From NCBI RefSeq assembly GCF_001440475.1, contig NZ_LLYB01000081.1, positions 133,195 through 176,154 on the forward strand: a stretch of 42,960 bases of DNA, given 5' to 3'. The notes beneath the pieces were generated by a model, which was given only the letters and a program-made list of their open reading frames with translations, ran no database searches and had not been told where the DNA came from. This document shows, piece by piece, positions 26,018-34,018 of this stretch. This DNA is from Bradyrhizobium lablabi. GTDB lineage: Bacteria > Pseudomonadota > Alphaproteobacteria > Rhizobiales > Xanthobacteraceae. The translations under genes and the position numbers were made by a program. The stretch's first letter is position 1, and the number at the start of each line of letters is the position of its first letter.

Positions 26018-27084
26018 GCCCGGAAGATCCGGTTTACGCGCGAGTCGATGTCGTCCTTGTGCGCATTGTACCATTTCCAGTCGACCTGAACGAGCTTGGA
26101 GACCTTTTCAGGCGTGGTCAAAAGCTTGGCATCGTATTTGTCGTCCAGCTTCACCATCTTGTTGGCGGGCGAATACCACACCGTCTCGGCGAGCTTCTTC
26201 TGCACCGGAGCACTCAGCATGTAGTTCACATAGGCGTTGGCGAGTTCCTTCAACTTGCTGCCGGGCGTGATGGTCAGCACCTGCTCCAGCGACAGAACGC
26301 CCTCGCTCGGCGTGACGAAATCGATCGGCTGATTTTGTCCGTCGTAGCGATAGATGCCGGAATCGTGAATGACGCCGAGGCCGACTTCACCCGACAGGAA
26401 CATCTTTTCCATCGCGCCCGTGAAATCGACGAGTTTGATCGGCTTGAGCTTTTCCAGTGCCGCGTAGGCGGCATCCAGGTCAGTCTGTCCCTTGCCGAAC
26501 AGCGTGCCGCACATCATCAGGAAAGCCTGGCCGAGGCTGTTGACCGGGATGACGTAACCGCCGCGCACGCCGTTGTACTTCGCGTCCCATAGCTCCTTCC
26601 AGGAGCTGACGCCGGAATAGCCTTTGTCTGTGCGCATGCCGAGCCCGATCGCGCTGGTGAAGATCGAAACGCCGACGATCTTGTCGCTGAGCGCATAGGG
26701 ATAGACGTCAGCAAGATGAGGCACGAGCTTCGCGTCGATCTTCGGTTCGACGAGGCCCATTTCGACCGCGGCCCATTGCTCGTTGGAATTGGTGTGGAGC
26801 ACGTCGTAGATCGGCGCCGAGCGCGAACTCGCCTGCAGCTTCGGCAGGAACGGGAGTGCCGTATCGGTTTGGAGCTTACACTTGAACTCCTTTTCGAACG
26901 CCGGCCCGACCTCGGCTTTCATGATGTCGCCCCACTTGCCGCCCCAGCCGGTGATACGCAGGGTCGGCTCGTCCGCGCTCGCGACATAGGGAGCAGCGAT
27001 CACGCCGACGCCGAGCGAGGCGCCGGCAGCGAGAAAGCGACGGCGGCTCAGGCGCGGCAGGGTTGGTCCCGAAGGTTTCGTCAT
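26014..27084 (-). CDS. ABC transporter substrate-binding protein (PotD-like, Tat signal)
   Basis: A 356-residue periplasmic binding protein of the spermidine/putrescine (PotD/F) class. The N-terminus has a twin-arginine signal, LSRRRFLAAGASLGVGVIAA, followed by an ASA cleavage site. LRITGWGGKWGDIMKAEVGP is the first beta strand and helix of the fold; VIPVNSLGQAFLMMCGTLFG is a domain crossing region. AGAAGGAAT ribosome site before the ATG at 27084. The Tat signal implies folding before export, seen in several rhizobial binding proteins of this class. Adjacent to AroM, DUF917 and HyuA genes, it may bind an amide or cyclic ureide rather than a polyamine. Confidence 0.86.
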   Translation of the reverse strand: MTKPSGPTLPRLSRRRFLAAGASLGVGVIAAPYVASADEPTLRITGWGGKWGDIMKAEVGPAFEKEFKCKLQTDTALPFLPKLQASSRSAPIYDVLHTNSNEQWAAVEMGLVEPKIDAKLVPHLADVYPYALSDKIVGVSIFTSAIGLGMRTDKGYSGVSSWKELWDAKYNGVRGGYVIPVNSLGQAFLMMCGTLFGKGQTDLDAAYAALEKLKPIKLVDFTGAMEKMFLSGEVGLGVIHDSGIYRYDGQNQPIDFVTPSEGVLSLEQVLTITPGSKLKELANAYVNYMLSAPVQKKLAETVWYSPANKMVKLDDKYDAKLLTTPEKVSKLVQVDWKWYNAHKDDIDSRVNRIFRA

Positions 27085-27108
27085 GTCTGGATTCCTTCTC
27101 TATGGCCG

Positions 27109-28014
27109 TTACAGTTTGACGTAGGAGCGCAGGCCGACGGTGCGGTCGAGTCCGATCACGACCACAAAGGCGAGCAGGATCGAGACCGCCGATGCGGCGC
27201 CGATCGTCCCGTCCAGGTCGAATTTCAGGTAGTTGAAGAGCGTGATCGGCAGGGTCTCGCTGCCTGGGCTGACCAGGAACAACGAGACTGGAAACTGATC
27301 GAAGGAGACGATGAAGGCGAAGATCGCGCCTGCGAGCACGCCGGGTTTCACCAGCGGTAGCGTCACCTCGAAGAAGGTTCGCATCGGTCCGGCGCCGAGA
27401 TTGCGCGCGGCCTCTTCGAGCCGCAGATCGAAATTATGCAGCACGGCGAGCGTCGTGCGCACGACGTAGGGGATCGTCACCAGGGTATGACCGGCGACGA
27501 GGCCCCAGAGCGGGCGCCCGACATCGAGCAGCACATAGGTTTGGAACAGCGCCAGGCCGGTAAGGATCGCGGGCAGCATCAGCGGCGAAAGCATCGTCGC
27601 CACGACGAGGCGTGCGCCGGGCAGATTGCCGCGCGCGATCGCCAGTGCAGCCGAAGCCCCGAACACGGTCGCGCAGACGGTCGTGATCGCGGCGACCTCG
27701 AGGCTGAACCCCAGCGCATGCATGAAATCTCGGGAGGCGAAGAATTTCTCGAACCAGCGCAGCGAGATGCCGACCGGGGGGAACTGAATGAATGGCGTCG
27801 GATTGAGCGCGAACACGAAGACGATCGCGATCGGCGCCAGCAGGAAAACGAGCACGGCTGTATTGACGGCAAGGTAAAGCATGCGGCCATAGCGCACTCT
27901 ATGCCTCGCAGCCGGGACTACGTGTCTTCGCGCTGAAGTGTCACTGCGGCCCAAGCCGCTATCCAACTCGTTCGAAAGCTCGCGTGGGTGGCCTGACGGT
28001 GCGGATTGCATCAT
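27109..28014 (-). CDS. ABC transporter permease (PotC-like)
   Basis: A 301-residue permease with six predicted helices and the EAA loop EEAARNLGAGPMRTFFEVTL. The first helix starts at residue 46 (MLYLAVNTAVLVFLLAPIAI); a 45-residue polar extension precedes it. The ATG at 28014 follows GAGGGTG at good spacing and lies 10 bp after the partner permease, so the long form may be real; the internal methionine at residue 45 is the alternative start. Confidence 0.85.
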   Translation of the reverse strand: MMQSAPSGHPRELSNELDSGLGRSDTSARRHVVPAARHRVRYGRMLYLAVNTAVLVFLLAPIAIVFVFALNPTPFIQFPPVGISLRWFEKFFASRDFMHALGFSLEVAAITTVCATVFGASAALAIARGNLPGARLVVATMLSPLMLPAILTGLALFQTYVLLDVGRPLWGLVAGHTLVTIPYVVRTTLAVLHNFDLRLEEAARNLGAGPMRTFFEVTLPLVKPGVLAGAIFAFIVSFDQFPVSLFLVSPGSETLPITLFNYLKFDLDGTIGAASAVSILLAFVVVIGLDRTVGLRSYVKL

Positions 28015-28024
28015 CGCGTCACCC

Positions 28025-28900
28025 TCACTGCAAGTCGCGCTGGCCGGAAACGCGACCGAGCACGTGGTTGTAGGCGACGACCAGCACGAAGGAGACCAGC
28101 AGCAAAACCATGCCGAGCGCAGCGGCGAAGCCGATGTTGAAGTTCGCCGAGATCTGCTGATAGATCAGGATCGGCAACGTCATGATCTGGAATCCGCCCA
28201 GCAGGATCGGCGTGACATAGGCGCTGATGGCGAGCGCAAAGACCAGCAGCGAGCCGGCGAGGATGCCGGGCAGGCTGAGCGGCAGGGTTACCTCGAGGAA
28301 TGTGCGCAGCGGGCTGGCGCCGAGATTCTCCGCCGCCTGCTCCAGTCGCTCGTCGATACGTCCGATCACGCCCGTCAGCGTCAATACCATGAACGGGACG
28401 TAGATGTGGACGAGGCCGATGACGATGCCGGTCTCGTTGTACATCAGCTTCAGCGGCTGCGAGACGAGACCGAGGGACTGCAGCGTCTGGTTGATGACGC
28501 CCTTATCGGAGAGCAGGGCCATCCAGGCGAAGGTGCGCACGACGATGCCGGTGAGCATTGGCGCAAGTACCGCCATCAGCAACAGCGCGTGACCTGCGCG
28601 GCTCTTGATCCGGGCCATCCAGTGCGCGAGCGGATAGCCGATCGCCAGCGCCGCGAGCGTGGTCCAGAGCCCGATGCGGATCGTGGTCCAGATCACCTCG
28701 AAATAATAGGGATCGTCGGCGATGCGCGCGTAGTGCCGTGTTGTGAACGCAACGTTCGGAGCGACAACGGGATTGCCGGTCAGCAGGCTCATCACGGCCA
28801 TCAATCCGATCGGCAGAAAGAAGAACAGGGCGAAGAGCAGTGCGCTTGGCAGGATGAAGAACGCCAGGCCGTTCATGCGAATGGCTGGGGCCAGGCTCAT
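28025..28900 (-). CDS. ABC transporter permease (PotB-like)
   Basis: A 291-residue permease: first helix at about 12-35 (FFILPSALLFALFFFLPIGL), periplasmic segment with FTTRHYARI, and the EAA loop EQAAENLGASPLRTFLEVTL before the last helices. Six helices, typical PotB/ModB fold. The ATG at 28900 overlaps the iclR-type stop by 4 bp, tying the regulator and the importer to one transcript. Confidence 0.87.
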   Translation of the reverse strand: MSLAPAIRMNGLAFFILPSALLFALFFFLPIGLMAVMSLLTGNPVVAPNVAFTTRHYARIADDPYYFEVIWTTIRIGLWTTLAALAIGYPLAHWMARIKSRAGHALLLMAVLAPMLTGIVVRTFAWMALLSDKGVINQTLQSLGLVSQPLKLMYNETGIVIGLVHIYVPFMVLTLTGVIGRIDERLEQAAENLGASPLRTFLEVTLPLSLPGILAGSLLVFALAISAYVTPILLGGFQIMTLPILIYQQISANFNIGFAAALGMVLLLVSFVLVVAYNHVLGRVSGQRDLQ

Positions 28901-29682
28901 CGCGATGTTGTCCCGGTGCGAAGGGAGGCAGCATTGATGAGGGGATCGCCAGTCGTGCGGCGAAGTTTCGTGGCCATCGCAGCCAGTTCGCGGCGGATAT
29001 TGGCGCGCTCGGTCGCGGTGGTCGCCTGCACGGAATAGGACACGGCAATGCCGATGAGCTCGCCGGTTTCGCCGCTGGCGAGCGCAAAGCCCTGCGACCC
29101 GACGCCTTCAATCGACTCGTCGGCAGCTTCCGAGACCCCGGTCCGCCGGATCTCCTTCAGCCGTGTCATCAACTGTGCAAAATTCTGCGGCGAGTTGCGC
29201 GGCAGTTTCGGATAAGGGGTCGGCACGCGCGCCCTGATCTCTTCGTCCGATAGTCGCGCAAGCATGGCCCGGCCGTTTGACGTCGCGAGCGCCGGCGTGC
29301 GCTGGCCCGGCGGATTGACCACGCGAAGCGGGTTCGAGCCGGGCACGATGCGCAGCACCACCTGCTCGAAACCGTCAAGCACCGCGATATAGCCGGTGTG
29401 CCCGGTGCGCGCGCAGACCTCGCGCAATTCGCGTTCGGCCGTCCCGATCAGATCGTCATGCGCCCGATGCAGCCGGCCGAGTTCAAAGGTCAACAGGCCA
29501 GGCCGATAGCGGCGGGTGTGCGGATCCTGTTCCAGCAGCCCGCAATCGCGCAGCGAGCGCAATAGCCGCGAGGTCGAACTCTTCGGCTTGCCGGTAAGCG
29601 CCATCACATCCGCAAAGGACAGATCCGGCCGCGCCGCCGAAAAGCAGCGCAGGATCTCGATGGCGTTGGTCAGTGCGCTCAC
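28897..29682 (-). CDS. IclR-family transcriptional regulator (GTG start)
   Basis: A 261-residue regulator. Residues about 5-65 form the winged helix (SALTNAIEILRCF; recognition region SFADVMALTGKPKSSTSRLL); residues about 80-250 are the IclR effector domain (GHTGYIAVLDGFEQVVLRIV; GQRTPALATSNGRAMLA; GEL-IGIAVSY). The frame is open a further 83 codons upstream, but that part encodes the palindromic operators and is not family-like, so the GTG at 29682 is preferred; it gives the family's normal 250-260 residues. As first gene of the operon behind its own candidate operators it is probably autoregulated, with the importer's substrate or a metabolite as effector. Confidence 0.87.
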   Translation of the reverse strand: MSALTNAIEILRCFSAARPDLSFADVMALTGKPKSSTSRLLRSLRDCGLLEQDPHTRRYRPGLLTFELGRLHRAHDDLIGTAERELREVCARTGHTGYIAVLDGFEQVVLRIVPGSNPLRVVNPPGQRTPALATSNGRAMLARLSDEEIRARVPTPYPKLPRNSPQNFAQLMTRLKEIRRTGVSEAADESIEGVGSQGFALASGETGELIGIAVSYSVQATTATERANIRRELAAMATKLRRTTGDPLINAASLRTGTTSR

Positions 29683-29697
29683 AGGCGAAAATCCAAT

Positions 29698-29716
29698 GGT
29701 TCCGAAATTTGGAACC
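29698..29716. promoter_or_regulatory. Candidate IclR operator 1
   Basis: GGTTCCGAAATTTGGAACC is a 19-bp palindrome with a single mismatched pair. It lies 16 bp upstream of the GTG start. Its form (TTCC-AAATTT-GGAA core) resembles known IclR-family operators of about 14-20 bp. Binding is inferred from position and symmetry. Confidence 0.65.
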
Positions 29717-29719
29717 TGA

Positions 29720-29734
29720 TACCAAATTTTGGTA
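29720..29734. promoter_or_regulatory. Candidate IclR operator 2
   Basis: TACCAAATTTTGGTA, a 15-bp palindrome apart from its centre, follows operator 1 after 3 bp. The spacing between the two centres is 20 bp, about two helical turns, so two regulator dimers could bind the same face. Core ACCAAATTTTGGT is related to operator 1 but not identical. Confidence 0.6.
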
Positions 29735-29830
29735 CTCCTGTCAGAAAGCGTCAAGGTGAAAACCCGGGCAGCCGATGCCTGAATCGGCGGCGGACTTCGC
29801 GTGTGCGGTGCGGCCAGCCCGCGCGTCGCG

Positions 29831-30070
29831 TCATTGAGCGCGGTGGAGGAAGTTCGGGCGATTGATTGACGCGGAGGCCGAGGCCCGTTGATCGATCTCT
29901 GCCAGAGTGCGACCGATGCTCGCGAGCGCACGTTTGCAGTTTTGCTCGTCGGAAATAATCAGAGGCGATGACATGAGCGGCAAGTCTCGACCGGCGCGGA
30001 TCAGCATGCCATCAGCGGTTGACGCAATTGGCGTTGCGCGCCCCAGCGCTCTCGTGCCAGCATGAGCCAT
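29831..30070 (-). pseudogene. Possible relic of a class III aminotransferase C-terminus
   Basis: Read toward the stop at 29831, this frame gives DGMLIRAGRDLPLMSSPLII then SDEQNCKRALASIGRTLAEI, which matches the end of class III (omega-amino acid type) aminotransferases: a G-x-L-x-R-A-x-G-D turn, a SPPL-I-I strand and a terminal helix. The catalytic parts are missing, since the reading frame upstream enters the antisense of hyuA. The upstream limit is approximate. The match was made by eye, so a chance resemblance is possible. Confidence 0.5.
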
Positions 30071-30223
30071 GCTGAACTTCGGCACGCTGACGGATGGTAG
30101 AAATCGCGCCGCATGGGTGCCCCGCAAAATGGCTGGGCGCGTGGCCGTGTGCTCTATCACTGGCATGGAAATTGCTGCGTCGTTTGGCTCAGTTCGTTCA
30201 GCTAGCGGCGCGGAGATAAGGTA

Positions 30224-32308
30224 ATGCTTGAGGGGGCCGAAGTGCGGCTTGCCGTCGATATCGGAGGCACTTTCACGGATATCGTGCTGGACGTGGGTCG
30301 GGATCGCAGGTCGCGCAAGGTGCTGACGACGCCGTCGCGACCGGAGCAGGCCGTGCTGGACGGGATGCGTCTCATCTTGGCGGACGCGCGCGCACATATC
30401 TGCGATATCGATGTCTTCATTCATGGGACGACACTTGCGACCAACGCCATCATCGAGCGCCGAGGCGCGAAGACGGCACTCGTCGCGACACAAGGTTTCC
30501 GCGACGTGCTCGATATCGGTACCGAGAGCCGCTACGATCAATACGATCTTGGGATCGACAAGCCGAAGGCGTTGGCGCCGCGCTCCCTGCGCTTCACCGT
30601 TCCCGAGCGCATCGATGCGCATGGCGCAGTGCGGTTGCCGCTGGATGAAGCCGCCGTGCGTGCACTCGCGCCGGTGCTGCGTGCGCAGAACGTGGAGAGC
30701 GTCGCTTTCGCCTTTCTCCACTCCTATGCAAATCCCGAGCATGAACGGCGCGCCGCTGCGATCCTGAAAGAGGAGCTGCCGGCCATATGGGTGACCCTGT
30801 CGTCGGCGGTGTGTCCTGAAATTCGCGAATACGAGCGGACTTCAACCGCCGTCGCCAATGCCTATGTGCAGCCTCTCATCGACGGCTATCTCACGCGGAT
30901 GGCCGAAGCGCTGCAGGCCGAGCAGTTCCGCGGCGCCATATATCTCGTGACCTCCGGCGGCGGCGTGACGTCGATCGAGACGGCGCAGCGCTTTCCGGTG
31001 CGCCTCGTCGAGTCGGGTCCTGCAGGCGGCGCGATTTTCGCCGCCCAGATCGCGGCTCGTCTCGGCGAGACCAAGGTGCTGTCCTTCGACATGGGCGGCA
31101 CCACGGCGAAGATCTGCCTGATCGAGAAATATCAGCCCGAGACGTCACGCGTGTTCGAGGTCGATCGTGCCGCGCGCTTCCTGAAGGGATCGGGCCTGCC
31201 GGTGCGAATTCCCGTGATCGAAATGGTCGAGATCGGCGCCGGCGGCGGCTCGATCGCGCGGGTCGACTCCCTGAAGCGCGTCACGGTCGGGCCCGAGAGT
31301 GCATCGTCCGAGCCTGGTCCTGCCTGCTATGGCCGCGGCGGCCAACGCCCCGCCGTGACCGATGCGGATGTCGCGCTTGGCAAGATCGATCCCGAGGCAT
31401 TCGCAGGGGGAACGATCAAGCTCAGTCCCGAACTGTCGAAACTGGCCTTGTTGCGCGACATCGGCGAGCCGCTGGGAATGTCGGCGGAAACGTCGGCCTA
31501 TGCCGTGCATGAGGTCGTGTGCGAGAACATGGCGAGCGCAGCCCGTGTGCATGCGGTCGAACGCGGCGCTGTCGTCGGTCAGCACACGCTGATCGCCTTC
31601 GGAGGCGCCGCGCCGCTGCATGCGGCTCGGGTTGCCGAGAAGATCGGCATCTCGCGCGTGATCGTGCCATCCAACGCGGGCGTCGGGTCGGCCGTCGGAT
31701 TTCTTGCCGCACCGATCGCCTATGAGCTGGTGCGCAGCCGTCATGTCAGGCTCGATGATTTTGATGCGGGCGCGGTGTCGGACCTGCTGCAGGAGATGGC
31801 GACTGAGGCGCGCGCCCTGGTGGAGCCCGGCGCCGCCGGCGTACCGGTGCACGAGCGGCGCACCGCCTTCATGCGTTATGTCGGGCAGGGCCACGAGATC
31901 ACGGTCGAGCTGCCGAACCGGCGGCTGACGGCAGCGGATCTCGCCGGCCTGCGCCAGGCTTTCGAGGCGGATTATGCGGCCTTGTTCGAGCGACCGATTC
32001 CGGGCGCCGCGATCGAGGTGCTGAGCTGGTCGGTGCTCGCGACCACCGAGCCGCGCAATCCGCCTGTTGTCGCCGAGGTGACACGCAAGCCGGCCGGGAA
32101 GGCCGCCGGAAGCCGGAAGTTTTTCGATGGCCGGGTGGGGCAGGTCGTCGAGATTCCGCTGTACCGTCGTGACCAGATGGCGCCGGGCGCGACCATCGTG
32201 GGACCCGCCGTGATCGTGGAAGATGAGACCTCGACCTTTGTCTCGATGAGCTTCGACGCCCATATCGACGGCGCCGGCAGTATCGTCATGGAACGGAAGG
32301 CGGCATGA
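30224..32308 (+). CDS. hyuA: Hydantoinase/oxoprolinase subunit A (HyuA)
   Basis: A 694-residue protein of normal HyuA length. RLAVDIGGTFTDIVLDVG (8-25) is the N-terminal domain's first loop; IHGTTLATNAIIERRGAKTA (67-86) and the ASKHA core FDMGGTTAKI (288-297) follow; GAGGGSIARVD and GPESASSEPGPACYGRGG are classic HyuA blocks. The family hydrolyses hydantoins, N-methylhydantoins or 5-oxoproline with ATP. ATG at 30224 behind GGAGATAAGG. Overlaps hyuB by 4 bp and leads an operon ending in a TRAP transporter. Confidence 0.9.
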   Translation: MLEGAEVRLAVDIGGTFTDIVLDVGRDRRSRKVLTTPSRPEQAVLDGMRLILADARAHICDIDVFIHGTTLATNAIIERRGAKTALVATQGFRDVLDIGTESRYDQYDLGIDKPKALAPRSLRFTVPERIDAHGAVRLPLDEAAVRALAPVLRAQNVESVAFAFLHSYANPEHERRAAAILKEELPAIWVTLSSAVCPEIREYERTSTAVANAYVQPLIDGYLTRMAEALQAEQFRGAIYLVTSGGGVTSIETAQRFPVRLVESGPAGGAIFAAQIAARLGETKVLSFDMGGTTAKICLIEKYQPETSRVFEVDRAARFLKGSGLPVRIPVIEMVEIGAGGGSIARVDSLKRVTVGPESASSEPGPACYGRGGQRPAVTDADVALGKIDPEAFAGGTIKLSPELSKLALLRDIGEPLGMSAETSAYAVHEVVCENMASAARVHAVERGAVVGQHTLIAFGGAAPLHAARVAEKIGISRVIVPSNAGVGSAVGFLAAPIAYELVRSRHVRLDDFDAGAVSDLLQEMATEARALVEPGAAGVPVHERRTAFMRYVGQGHEITVELPNRRLTAADLAGLRQAFEADYAALFERPIPGAAIEVLSWSVLATTEPRNPPVVAEVTRKPAGKAAGSRKFFDGRVGQVVEIPLYRRDQMAPGATIVGPAVIVEDETSTFVSMSFDAHIDGAGSIVMERKAA

Positions 32309-33969
32309 CCATGAGTGGGCCAAGCGGCGCGAGCCTGATCGATCTGCAGATCATGTGGCACCGGCTGATCGCGGTGGTCGAGGAGCAGGCGCAGGTGCTG
32401 CTGCGCACCGCCTTCAGCCCGATTGTACGCGAATGCGGCGATCTCTCGGCCGGTGTGTTCGACCTCAAGGGACGGATGCTGGCGCAGGCGGTGACCGGAA
32501 CGCCGGGGCACGTCAATTCCATGGCCGAGTCCGTCAAGCATTTCATCGCCCATTTCCCGATCGAGACGATGAAGCCGGGAGATGCCTATATCACCAACGA
32601 TCCCTGGATGGGGACCGGCCATCTCAACGACTTCGTCGTCACTACGCCTTGCTTCAAGGACGGCAAGCCGGTCGCGCTGTTTTCCTGCACCAGCCATTTG
32701 ATGGACATCGGCGGCATCGGCTTCGGGCCTGATGCCACCGACGTCTTCATGGAGGGGCTCTACATCCCCATGCTGAAGCTGATCGACCAGGGTGTCGTCA
32801 ATGAAACGCTGATGGCGATGATCCGTAGCAACACGCGGCTGCCGATCGATACCGAAGGCGACACCTATTCGCTGGCGGGTTGCAACGACGTCGGCTGCGA
32901 GCGCCTTGTCGAGATGATGCGCGAATTCGAGATCGACTCGCTCGATACGCTTGGTGATTTCATCTGCGACCGCTCGCGCGAGGCGGTGCTCGCCGAGATC
33001 GCCAAGTTGCCGAAGGGCGTTTGGCGCAACAGCATGGTTGTCGACGGCTATGATGCGCCGGTCACGCTCACGGCGGCGCTGACGATCTCGGAAGAGGGCA
33101 TTCATGTCGACTTCGACGGCACCTCGGGTGCTTCGAAGTTCGGCATTAACGTGCCGCACTCCTACACCACCGCCTACACCGTGTTCGGCCTCGGCTGCGT
33201 GGTTGCCTCGGAGATCCCGAACAATGCGGGATCGCTCTCGCCGTTGACGGTATCGGCTCCCGCGGGCTCGATCCTCAACGCGCCGAAACCGGCGCCGGTA
33301 GCGTCGCGCCATGTGATCGGCCAGATGTTGCCCGACGTGGTGTTCGGATGCCTGCGCCAGATCATTCCCGAGCGGGTGCCGGCCGAAGGCACCTCCTGCC
33401 TGTGGAATCTCAATGTGCGGGGACAGACCCGCAGCGGTACCGGCGGCAATTACGGATTCTCGATGGCGGTGACCAGCAACGGTGGCACGGGTGCGCGCTT
33501 CGTCAAGGACGGGCTGTCTGCCACCGCGTATCCCAGCGGTGTGCGCGGCACGCCGGTCGAGATTGCGGAGACGCAGACACCTCTAATCTTCTGGCGCAAG
33601 GAGCTGCGGCCGGATTCCGGCGGTGCCGGCCGCACCCGCGGTGGCCTCGGCCAGATCATCGAAGTCGGCAGCGGCGTCGATGCGCCGTTCGACATCCTGG
33701 CGGCATTCGACCGCATCGACCATCCGCCCCGCGGCCGCGATGGCGGGCGTGACGGCGAAGCCGGCTATGTCGGACTGAAGTCGGGACGGAAACTGCGCGG
33801 CAAGGGCTTTCAGACCGTGCCACCCGACGATCGGCTTGTGGTGCTGACCCCCGGAGGGGCCGGGATCGGCGATCCCAGGGAGCGCGTGCCGGCAAGCGTG
33901 CGTGAGGACGTCGAAAGTGGCCTGGTGTCGGCCGACAATGCAGCTGCGGTTTATGGTTTCACGGGCTGA
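32305..33969 (+). CDS. hyuB: Hydantoinase/oxoprolinase subunit B (HyuB)
   Basis: A 554-residue HyuB protein. The N-terminus (IDLQIMWHRLIAVVEEQAQV, then LLRTAFSPIVRECGDLSAGV) and AGDAYITNDPW-type block (PGDAYITNDPWMGTGHLND) are diagnostic, as are TSHLMDIGGIGFG and, near the C-terminus, PDDRLVVLTPGGAGIGDPRE. It forms the functional hydrolase with HyuA. The start is ATG at 32305; a second in-frame ATG lies two codons later. Its stop is 49 bp before the TRAP binding-protein start. Confidence 0.9.
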   Translation: MTMSGPSGASLIDLQIMWHRLIAVVEEQAQVLLRTAFSPIVRECGDLSAGVFDLKGRMLAQAVTGTPGHVNSMAESVKHFIAHFPIETMKPGDAYITNDPWMGTGHLNDFVVTTPCFKDGKPVALFSCTSHLMDIGGIGFGPDATDVFMEGLYIPMLKLIDQGVVNETLMAMIRSNTRLPIDTEGDTYSLAGCNDVGCERLVEMMREFEIDSLDTLGDFICDRSREAVLAEIAKLPKGVWRNSMVVDGYDAPVTLTAALTISEEGIHVDFDGTSGASKFGINVPHSYTTAYTVFGLGCVVASEIPNNAGSLSPLTVSAPAGSILNAPKPAPVASRHVIGQMLPDVVFGCLRQIIPERVPAEGTSCLWNLNVRGQTRSGTGGNYGFSMAVTSNGGTGARFVKDGLSATAYPSGVRGTPVEIAETQTPLIFWRKELRPDSGGAGRTRGGLGQIIEVGSGVDAPFDILAAFDRIDHPPRGRDGGRDGEAGYVGLKSGRKLRGKGFQTVPPDDRLVVLTPGGAGIGDPRERVPASVREDVESGLVSADNAAAVYGFTG

Positions 33970-34018
33970 CGCGTCCAGCGGAGGCATGCGTTTCGACTTC
34001 AACGAACGGAGTGGGCAG

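Larger units (their letters stand above)
29683..30223. other. Divergent intergenic region between iclR and hyuA genes
   Basis: 540 bp between divergent operons. It contains the two operator-like palindromes at the iclR end and a likely aminotransferase relic (29831-30070). The last 150 bp before hyuA should hold its promoter, but I see no clear -35/-10 pair. An open minus-strand frame of about 300 codons runs through here into hyuA; only its C-terminal end looks like real protein. Confidence 0.6.

Noticed and set aside
29683..29931. N-terminal extension of the IclR protein by 83 codons
   Set aside because: The extension would encode the two palindromes and lacks family likeness; the GTG start gives the normal length.
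31145..33312. Two long overlapping minus-strand frames across hyuA and hyuB
   Set aside because: Antisense to hyuA/hyuB; Arg/His/Asp-rich shadows without domain features.
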